Positions 31,119 through 37,136 of a stretch of DNA of 37,136 nt are shown in pieces. Each line of letters begins with the position of its first letter. Within the stretch, counting starts at the first letter, position 1. The notes under the pieces were generated by a model. That model was given only the letters and a program-made list of their open reading frames with translations, had not been told where the DNA came from and did no database searches. A program made the translations under genes and the position numbers. Origin of the DNA: JBMOMT01 sp049324835 (GTDB lineage Bacteria > Chloroflexota > Anaerolineae > CAYNKW01); the NCBI GenBank assembly GCA_049324835.1, contig JBMOMT010000073.1, positions 1 to 37,136 on the forward strand, in the 5' to 3' direction.

Positions 31119-33674
31119 ATGACAGACATAGACCGCCAGGGTTATCTCTATCTTGGTCAACGGCTGGATACCGACGAACCGCTGCTCTACCCGCTCGACG
31201 ACCTGACCACCCACGTCGTCTGCCTGGGCATGACCGGCAGCGGCAAAACCGGGCTGGGAGTGGTGCTGCTGGAAGAAGCCATCCTGCAAGGCGCCCCCGT
31301 ACTGGCCCTGGACCTCAAAGGCGACATTGCCAACCTGCTGCTCACTTTTCCAGATGTCCGCCCTGAGGATTTTCGCCCCTGGGTCAGCGTCGACGCTGCC
31401 CGCCAGCGTAGCCTCAGCCTGGACGCTTACGCCCAAGAGATCGCAACCACCTGGGTGGATGGCCTGGAACGGTGGGGCATCGACGCCGCGCGCATCCAGC
31501 GGCTCCGAGACGCTGCCGATTTCACCCTCTACACCCCCGGCTCCGATGCCGGCCGCCAGATCAACCTGCTCCACACCTTCGAGCTGCCGGAGCTGTCCTG
31601 GCAGACGGACGAGGAAGTGCTGCGCGAAAAGATCGGCGGCACCGTCTCGGCGCTGCTGGCGCTGGTCGGCCTGCAGGCCGATCCGTTGCGCAGCCGCGAG
31701 CACATCCTGCTGGCTACCATCATCGAAGATGCCTGGCGCAAGGGTGAATCGCTCGACCTGGCCCAGTTGCTGGTGCGGGTGCAAAAACCGCCCTTTGCCC
31801 GGCTGGGGGCCTTTCCCGTGGAGACCTTTTTTCCGGAAAAAGACCGGCTGGCGTTGGCCCTGAGCCTCAACACCCTCATCGCGGCGCCCAATTTTGAGAA
31901 CTGGCTGGAAGGCGAAGCGATCGACATCGACGCCTTGTTGTGGACGGCCCAGGGCCAGCCGCGGGTGAGCATCTTTTACCTGGCCCACCTGGACGATGCC
32001 GCCCGCACTTTTTTCATCACCCTGCTGCTGGAGCAAACGCGGGCCTGGCTGCGCCGCCAGAGCGGCACGGTCGGCCTGCGCGCGCTGCTCTATTTTGACG
32101 AGCTTTACGGCTACCTGCCGCCCCACCCCCACCAACCGCCCACCAAACCACCGCTGATGGCTCTGCTCAAGCAGGGCCGCGCCTACGGCCTGGGACTCGT
32201 CCTCGCCACCCAGAACCCGGTCGATCTGGACTACAAGGCCCTTTCCAACGCCGGCACCTGGCTGGTGGGCAAACTCCAGACAGAGCGCGACCGCGACCGC
32301 GCGCTGGAGGGGGTGGTCGAGGCCACACTGGAGGCCGGCGGGCGCATAGACCGCGAGCCACTGACCAAACAACTGGCCGGGCTGGAGACGCGCCAGTTTT
32401 TGCTGCGCAGCGTCCACGCCGCTGCGCCGCTCGTCTTTCGCTCACGCTGGGCCATGAGTTATCTACGCGGGCCGCTGACGCGGGAAGAGATCCGCACCTT
32501 GCAGGCTGCCGCGCCGGCCCAACCGATGCAGCCAGAAAAGCGAGCCGCAACCCGGCAGCCCGCCCAGATCGTAATGGCAACGCCTGAGGCCGAAAGGCCG
32601 GAGAAAACAGCCACAGCCGCGCCGCCCGCCGAGACCGAGACTGTCTGGACCGAGCCGTATACCGCGTCGCCGCCCGCCCTGCCCTCCGGCGTGCGGCAGT
32701 ATTTCCTGCCGGTGCAGATGGCGCTGGAATGGGCCGTGCGCCAGGCCGAGCAGGCCCAGAATACGGCCATCGTTTACCGCGACAAACGGCTGGTCTACCA
32801 GCCGCGCCTGCTGGCCCAGGCCACGGTGCGCTACAGCCACACCAAACTGCGCCTGGCCCACGACGTGCCGGTCGCCCGGCTGGTCGAGCTGCCGGTCGAG
32901 GGCGGCTTTGTCGACTGGCAGGCCGCCAGCGTCGATCTGCCCCTGGACAGCCTGGAGATACAACCGGCTCAGGAAGCCCTCTTTGCCCCGCTGCCCGGCG
33001 ATCTGAACCCACGCAAATTGAGCGCGCTGAACAAAGAGTTTACCGACCAGCTCTACCGCGACGAGTCGCTGACGATCTGGCACAACCCGGCGCTCAAGCT
33101 CTACTCCGAGCCGGACGAAACACGCAGCCAGTTCATCCGCCGCTGCCGCAAGGCGGCCCAGGAGGCCCGCGACGCTGCCGTGGGCCAGGTGCACGCCAGA
33201 TACGAGGCCCAACTCGACAAGCTGGAAGACAAACTGCGCCGCGAGGAGCGTGACCTGACCGAAGACGAGGCCGAATACGAGGCCCGCAAACGCGAGGAAT
33301 TACTCTCGGCGGGTGAATCGATCCTGGGCTTTTTGGGGGGACGACGCTCCACGCGCGCCATCTCGATCCAGAGCCGCAAGCGGCGACTGACCCAACAGGC
33401 CAGGATGGACATGGAAGAATCGGAGGCCGTCCTCAACGATCTGGAAGAACAGATCACCCACCTGGAGGCCGAACTCGAGACGGCAGAGACTCAAGAGACA
33501 GAACGCTGGGCGGCGGTGATAGAAGCCATCGAAGCGATCCAGATCCGGCCCACCAGGACCAACATCCACGTGGAGCGATTCGGTGTGGCCTGGCTGCCCC
33601 GCTGGGAAGTGACCTACGAGGACGACCGCACCGGCGATCTGCGCACGACCATCCTGGCAGCGTTTGGCCAATAG
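31119..33674 (+). CDS. HerA/VirD4-like ATPase with coiled-coil C-terminus
   Basis: An 851-residue protein starting at ATG 31119, four bases after GGAGGG. The longer frame upstream overlaps the nuclease gene and lacks a ribosome-binding site. Walker A is GMTGSGKT (residues 37-44) and Walker B is LLYFDELYG with D327/E328. ATQNPVDLDYKALSNAGTWL (~363-381) is the sensor stretch typical of HerA/FtsK-type DNA translocases (DUF87 class). A Pro/Ala/Glu-rich linker (~465-520) follows. Then a less familiar domain (ALEWAVRQAEQAQNTAIVYR) and a long coiled coil (~675-800; KLEDKLRREERDLTEDEAEY) lead to a short end domain (FGVAWLPRWEVTYEDD). HerA in archaea works with NurA nuclease on DNA ends. Here a Cas4-like nuclease is the neighbour, suggesting a nuclease-translocase complex. 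Confidence 0.87.
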   Translation: MTDIDRQGYLYLGQRLDTDEPLLYPLDDLTTHVVCLGMTGSGKTGLGVVLLEEAILQGAPVLALDLKGDIANLLLTFPDVRPEDFRPWVSVDAARQRSLSLDAYAQEIATTWVDGLERWGIDAARIQRLRDAADFTLYTPGSDAGRQINLLHTFELPELSWQTDEEVLREKIGGTVSALLALVGLQADPLRSREHILLATIIEDAWRKGESLDLAQLLVRVQKPPFARLGAFPVETFFPEKDRLALALSLNTLIAAPNFENWLEGEAIDIDALLWTAQGQPRVSIFYLAHLDDAARTFFITLLLEQTRAWLRRQSGTVGLRALLYFDELYGYLPPHPHQPPTKPPLMALLKQGRAYGLGLVLATQNPVDLDYKALSNAGTWLVGKLQTERDRDRALEGVVEATLEAGGRIDREPLTKQLAGLETRQFLLRSVHAAAPLVFRSRWAMSYLRGPLTREEIRTLQAAAPAQPMQPEKRAATRQPAQIVMATPEAERPEKTATAAPPAETETVWTEPYTASPPALPSGVRQYFLPVQMALEWAVRQAEQAQNTAIVYRDKRLVYQPRLLAQATVRYSHTKLRLAHDVPVARLVELPVEGGFVDWQAASVDLPLDSLEIQPAQEALFAPLPGDLNPRKLSALNKEFTDQLYRDESLTIWHNPALKLYSEPDETRSQFIRRCRKAAQEARDAAVGQVHARYEAQLDKLEDKLRREERDLTEDEAEYEARKREELLSAGESILGFLGGRRSTRAISIQSRKRRLTQQARMDMEESEAVLNDLEEQITHLEAELETAETQETERWAAVIEAIEAIQIRPTRTNIHVERFGVAWLPRWEVTYEDDRTGDLRTTILAAFGQ

Positions 33675-33705
33675 CTCTTGCGCGCTCTTGAGGAGGGGCA
33701 CGATC

Positions 33706-36700
33706 ATGAAGGCCAAGGTTACGATTCTCGCCTGCTCGTTCCTGGTTTTATTTTTGACATGGCCGGGTCTATGGGCCCTGGCCGACACGCCAACACCTCT
33801 TCTTACGCCTGCCGCCACACCCCCACCCACCCCCACCTCCACACCAGAGCCTACGCCGATGCCCATCCCGGTCCTCATCGTCACCCCACAGACTACACCA
33901 ACGCCGCCCTCTCCCTGGCCACAGGAGGTGAACAAAACCGTTGCCACGATAAAAACCTTGTGGCAAACCTTCCACTGGTGGCTCATTCCTATCCTGCTGC
34001 TGGCCGGCGGTTTTGCCCTGGCCCGCCAGGTGGGCAAGGAACTGCTCGACGCCTGGGCCAAAGTGGCCGCACTCTGGCTGGACGACCGGCGGCGCAACCT
34101 GGCGGCCAGACTGCGCCGCGGCCCCGGCAAGGACGAACGCACCTTGCTTGAGGATCTCTTCCACCGCTACGAATACCTGGAGATGAAAGAATTTGTCCGC
34201 GAAAAGGTCATGACCGCCTCCCTGGAGAGCATCTACGTGCCCCTCTTTGCCGGGGGAGCGGGCGGGGGCGGGCGTTTTCCCCGCGGCGGCGAACTGGGTG
34301 GTCTGTTGGCCCGCGGCGAGGCCGGTGAGCCCACGCCCGTCTCGGCCTACCTGGCCCGCCACCGCTGCCTGGTCATCGCCGGCGAGGCCGGCTCGGGTAA
34401 AACCACCTTCCTGCGTCACGTGGCCCTCACCCTGGCCCGCGCCTGGCGCGACCGCCGCCCGGCCCTGGTCCGCCAGCGCCTGGACTGGCAGCCCGACCCG
34501 CTGCCGTTGCCCATCTTGCTGCCGCTGGGCGGTTTTGGTCTTTACCTCAAAGAGCTGAGCGACGCCCAAAAAGACTCCCCCAACCCTGAACTACTGCTGG
34601 GTTACGCGCGCCACCACTTCCGCGACCTGCACCTGCCTGCCGAATTTTTCGAAGACCAATTGAAGCGCCAGGACCGTTGCCTGCTGCTGCTCGATGGCCT
34701 GGACGAGGTGGCGCACCTGGCCGACCGGCTGCTCATCTCCCAGACGGTGGCGCTGTTGGCCCGCAGTTACGAGGGGGCGCGTTTCGTCGTCACCTGCCGG
34801 CCAGAGGGCTACCGCAACGGCGCCCAACTCGGCGGCGAGTTCGAGCGGATCGACATCGAACCGTTGCGCTGGCCGGAGGACATCACCACCTTTGTCAGCC
34901 GCTGGAACGAGGTGGTGTTGGAGGCCAGCCCCTACGCCGCCCGCGACAACACCCAGGACTTTTTGCAGCGTCTGGAGCATCAGGAGAGGGTGCGCGACCT
35001 GGCCGACAATCCACTGCTGCTGACGGTCATGATCATCGTTCACTTTAACGTGGGCCGGCTGCCGGAGCGGCGCGCCGACCTGTACAACAGCGCCACTCGC
35101 CTCTTGCTGGCCTGGGATAGACAGTGGCGGCGCGCCGGCGTCGCCCCGCCCCCCTGGCTGGACGCCATCGAGCCGGAGGCCAAACGCCTGTACCTGGAAG
35201 AGCTGGCCTATCACTGGCAGCAGTTGGGCACAGTGGAGATGCCACGCGACCAGGCCGAGCAGTTGCTGACCCCCTCCTTTGTCACCGGGTCAGGCGAGGA
35301 GAAGGAACGGGAAGCCGCCCAACGAGCCTGCGTTTTCCTCGACTGGGTGGTGGAGCGCACCTACCTGCTGCGCCCCCTGGGCCATACCCTCAGTTTCTAC
35401 CGCCGCGCCTTCCAGGAATACCTGGCCGCCCGCCGACTGGCCCGCGAGGCCGACCCGGCAGCCACCGCCCTGGCCGCGCTGGAGGGCAACTGGGACTGGT
35501 GGGAGGAAACGGTGTTGCTGGCCGTGGATCACTTTAGCCCCTGGAATCCGGCGCAGGCCACCAACTTGCTGCAGGCCCTGCTGGATGCCCACGACGACCC
35601 CTACACTGCCCCCCACCGTTGCCTGGTGCTGGCCGGCCGCGCCCTGGCCGACGCCGCCCGCGAGCACCTGCCCTGGCAGCTCGTGCAAGAGACGGTCAAA
35701 CGCCTGACCGACGCCGTCACCCACGCCACGCCCGCCTTGCCCGTTCCGCGCCGCGTCCAGGCCGGCTGCGCCCTGGCCGCCCTGGGCGACCCCCGCCCCG
35801 GCGTCGGTTGCGCCCCTCTCCCCCCTGGGGGAGAGGGGTTGGGGGTGCGGGGGAAAATGCCGGATATCCTGTGGGTAGAAATCCCCGCCGGCCCTTTCCG
35901 CATGGGCTCCACCCCGCAGCAGGTGCAGTCCTGGAAAGACTGGACCTGGCAGGCCATCCAGGAGGGGCGCTACACCTCGCCCGAAGGCTGGACAAAAGAG
36001 CGACTTTTCGAGGTTTACACCGCCTGGCTGGAGGCCGAAGAAGGCGCCCACGACATCGACGTGCCGGCGTTTTACATCGCCCGTTACCCCGTCACCAACG
36101 CCCAATTCGCCCCTTTCGTGGACGAAAAGACCGGCGGCTACGGCGAGCCGGGTTTGTGGACCGGGGCCGGCTGGGCCTGGCGGCAGGGCGAAGGCGAGGG
36201 TTGGGGCCGCCCGCCGGAACGCCGCGCCGAGCCAATGTACTGGCGCGATTCCCGCTTCAACCGGCCCACCCAGCCGGTGGTGGGCATCACCTGGTTCGAG
36301 GCGTGGGCCTACTGCCGCTGGCTGAGCCGCCAATGGCGAACGTCGAACGGCGAGTGGCGAATCTGGCGCGATGGCCAGCTCGAAACGCTCGACTTGCCGC
36401 TTGCCACTTTTGAGATCCGCCTGCCCACCGAGGCCGAGTGGGAAAAAGCCGCTCGCGGCCCTCTCCCCTCTCCCTCTGGGAGAGAGCCTGCCCTGAGCGG
36501 AGCGAAGGGGGCCGGGGGTGAGGGAAGAACCTGGCCCTGGGGCGATGACTGGCACCAGGCCAAAGCCAACACCGCCGAAGGCCGCGGCGACTGGACGACC
36601 ACGCCAGTGGGCCTCTACCCCGAAGGCGCCAGCCCCTACGACGTGTTGGACCTGGCCGGCAATGTCTGGGAATGGACCGCCAGCCGCTGGGGAGACGACT

Positions 36701-36909
36701 GGCGCACACCCGATTACAGCCCACCCTACCGGTCCGACGATGGCCGCGAGGAGCCGCAAGGGATGTCACTCCGCGTGGTGCGCGGCGGGTCGTGGGACGT
36801 CAGTCGGGACCGTGCCCGCTGCGCCGGCCGTGACGGGTACGGTCCCGACTACTGGGACGGCAGCCTGGGGTTGCGGGTGGCGGTGTCCCCCAAATGTTCT
36901 GGTTTCTGA
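33706..36909 (+). CDS. Membrane NACHT-SUMF1 protein, probable DGR variable protein
   Basis: A 1067-residue protein starting at ATG 33706 behind AGGAGGGG. It has a signal or membrane helix at 5-25, a Pro/Thr-rich stretch (~27-72) and a second membrane helix (~85-102, WWLIPILLLAGGFALA). The NACHT NTPase has Walker A GEAGSGKTT (226-234) and Walker B LLLLDGLDEVA (D330/D333/E334). A helical segment leads to a SUMF1/FGE-type C-type-lectin fold (~718-1060): VEIPAGPFRMGS, RYPVTNAQFAPFV, WPWGDDW, YDVLDLAGNVWEW and VVRGGSW. The end (R1026-V1058) has the NNY codon pattern of a retroelement-diversified region. Two palindromic repeats are inserted in frame (35813-35852 and 36459-36525). NACHT proteins often act as STAND sensors in immunity or signalling; SUMF1-like folds are common display scaffolds for diversified regions. 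The ligand is unknown. Confidence 0.88.
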   Translation: MKAKVTILACSFLVLFLTWPGLWALADTPTPLLTPAATPPPTPTSTPEPTPMPIPVLIVTPQTTPTPPSPWPQEVNKTVATIKTLWQTFHWWLIPILLLAGGFALARQVGKELLDAWAKVAALWLDDRRRNLAARLRRGPGKDERTLLEDLFHRYEYLEMKEFVREKVMTASLESIYVPLFAGGAGGGGRFPRGGELGGLLARGEAGEPTPVSAYLARHRCLVIAGEAGSGKTTFLRHVALTLARAWRDRRPALVRQRLDWQPDPLPLPILLPLGGFGLYLKELSDAQKDSPNPELLLGYARHHFRDLHLPAEFFEDQLKRQDRCLLLLDGLDEVAHLADRLLISQTVALLARSYEGARFVVTCRPEGYRNGAQLGGEFERIDIEPLRWPEDITTFVSRWNEVVLEASPYAARDNTQDFLQRLEHQERVRDLADNPLLLTVMIIVHFNVGRLPERRADLYNSATRLLLAWDRQWRRAGVAPPPWLDAIEPEAKRLYLEELAYHWQQLGTVEMPRDQAEQLLTPSFVTGSGEEKEREAAQRACVFLDWVVERTYLLRPLGHTLSFYRRAFQEYLAARRLAREADPAATALAALEGNWDWWEETVLLAVDHFSPWNPAQATNLLQALLDAHDDPYTAPHRCLVLAGRALADAAREHLPWQLVQETVKRLTDAVTHATPALPVPRRVQAGCALAALGDPRPGVGCAPLPPGGEGLGVRGKMPDILWVEIPAGPFRMGSTPQQVQSWKDWTWQAIQEGRYTSPEGWTKERLFEVYTAWLEAEEGAHDIDVPAFYIARYPVTNAQFAPFVDEKTGGYGEPGLWTGAGWAWRQGEGEGWGRPPERRAEPMYWRDSRFNRPTQPVVGITWFEAWAYCRWLSRQWRTSNGEWRIWRDGQLETLDLPLATFEIRLPTEAEWEKAARGPLPSPSGREPALSGAKGAGGEGRTWPWGDDWHQAKANTAEGRGDWTTTPVGLYPEGASPYDVLDLAGNVWEWTASRWGDDWRTPDYSPPYRSDDGREEPQGMSLRVVRGGSWDVSRDRARCAGRDGYGPDYWDGSLGLRVAVSPKCSGF
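35813..35852. repeat. In-frame palindromic repeat between NACHT and SUMF1 parts
   Basis: A perfect 12-bp stem, CCCCTCTCCCCC with GGGGGAGAGGGG, has a 2-base loop and continues as TTGGGGGTGCGGGGG. Read as protein it gives PLPPGGEGLGVRG, a signature of a common interspersed repeat (from memory). It falls in the linker just before the SUMF1 domain. Confidence 0.75.
36459..36525. repeat. In-frame palindromic repeat inside the SUMF1 domain
   Basis: CCCTCTCCCCTCTCCCTCTG opens the element, CCCTGAGCGGAGCGAAGGGG lies in the middle and GGGGGTGAGGG closes it. It adds about 22 residues (PSGREPALSGAKGAGGEG) between KAARG and WPWGDDW, which are near-adjacent in other SUMF1 proteins. The frame is kept. Confidence 0.75.
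36781..36885 (+). other. Candidate DGR variable region (VR)
   Basis: In codons 1031-1053 of the NACHT-SUMF1 protein, the residues expected to vary are GAC GTC AGT GAC CGT GGC GAC TAC GGT TAC GAC GGC AGC. All end in C or T and all can be derived from AAC or AAT by changes at adenines only. The fixed framework RGGSW...R..ARCA.R....P..W...LG.RV matches the C-terminal scaffold of known DGR target proteins (from memory). The template repeat and reverse transcriptase are not in the window. Confidence 0.6.
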
Positions 36910-37136
36910 AATGCTGGTTTCTGGTTTCTGAGGTTCTGAATTCTGGCGCGCAAAGCGCGCCCAAGATAAATCCGCGCGAAGCGCGGTCGCCGATTTTGCG
37001 AAATTTGGCAACTGCTCACCCTCCCGCAGGCTCTTGTAGGGGCACGGCATGCCTCCTTGTGCCGCCACAGTTTGCAGATTTACCGGGTCCAGTCAGCCAG
37101 ATTTTGGCATGGGATGAACGATTTTAGCCTGCGGGA
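36910..37136. other. Intergenic tail after the NACHT gene, no supported gene
   Basis: It begins with a tandem-like run (TGGTTTCTG twice, plus TTCTGAATTCTG), followed by two compact hairpins at 36945-36986. Further on, TGTAGGGGCACGGCATGC resembles a decayed interspersed repeat. No start codon with a ribosome-binding site leads a recognisable protein, and no adenine-rich copy of the VR is present. Confidence 0.5.
36945..36986. repeat. Two tandem GC hairpins downstream of the VR
   Basis: GGCGCGC-AAA-GCGCGCC (36945-36961; 7-bp perfect stem, 3-base loop) is followed 10 bp later by CCGCGC-GAA-GCGCGG (36972-36986; 6-bp perfect stem). They lie about 60-100 bp after the VR end. DGR variable regions often have a small hairpin downstream that stimulates retrohoming, but a terminator or repeat role is equally possible. 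There is no T-run. Confidence 0.6.

Noticed and set aside
30948..32417. 489-codon minus-strand open frame
   Set aside because: It is antisense to the HerA-like ATPase, whose Walker motifs prove the sense strand. No recognisable domain.
35290..36759. 489-codon minus-strand open frame
   Set aside because: It is antisense to the NACHT-SUMF1 gene and reads through the palindromic repeats. No start signal.
36910..37136. DGR template repeat inside the window
   Set aside because: Read by eye for an adenine-rich copy of 36781-36885; none found. It would have to lie further right.

Overview
This is a GC-rich bacterial chromosome segment, most likely from a filamentous Chloroflexota (Anaerolineae/Caldilineae-like). 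That assignment is inference. It rests on the combination of Rhs debris, giant GAF-domain kinases, a NACHT-SUMF1 protein, a translin homologue and many palindromic repeats inside and between genes. No rRNA or other marker gene is present to prove it.

Layout. (1) 1-3203 is an accessory, partly decayed zone. It holds the end of an IS3-type insertion sequence, an Rhs C-terminal tip cut off from its core, a small two-helix membrane protein, a UPF0175/DUF3368-PIN toxin-antitoxin pair, a second Rhs core fragment flanked by palindromic repeats, an undefined gene remnant, and a tRNA-Arg(ACG) with its own promoter and terminator. (2) 3233-8153 is a minus-strand unit: lacI-type regulator, GH1 beta-glucosidase, dinB and a radical SAM protein. 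It is read from a consensus promoter that abuts a LacI-type operator. (3) 8178-14103 is a minus-strand signalling operon: lipid kinase, lipoprotein ligand-binding protein, four-GAF histidine kinase and response regulator. (4) 14110-19729 on the plus strand encodes a 1434-residue secreted CapA/VCBS/M1-peptidase fusion and an amidase-LysM protein. (5) 19751-29505 is a long minus-strand run: CpaF-type ATPase, REC-GAF-DHp protein with no ATPase domain, AlaX-type editing protein, MBL-fold protein, Atg22-like MFS protein with a large insertion, small helical protein and DUF1177 protein. (6) 29616-36909 is a plus-strand operon: translin, two halves of a membrane-anchored Cas4-like nuclease, a HerA/VirD4-like ATPase with a coiled-coil tail, and a membrane NACHT-SUMF1 protein.

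The most interesting part is region 6. It groups an RNase-type fold (translin), a Cas4-like PD-(D/E)XK nuclease split inside a transmembrane hairpin, and a DNA-pumping type ATPase. It ends in a NACHT protein whose last ~35 residues have the codon pattern expected of the variable region of a diversity-generating retroelement (DGR). A reverse transcriptase and template repeat, if present, would lie beyond the right edge of the window. The nuclease-ATPase cluster is a candidate undescribed nucleic-acid-processing or defence system. Its function is inferred from domains and gene order only.

Family names come from motifs read by eye. No database search was run.
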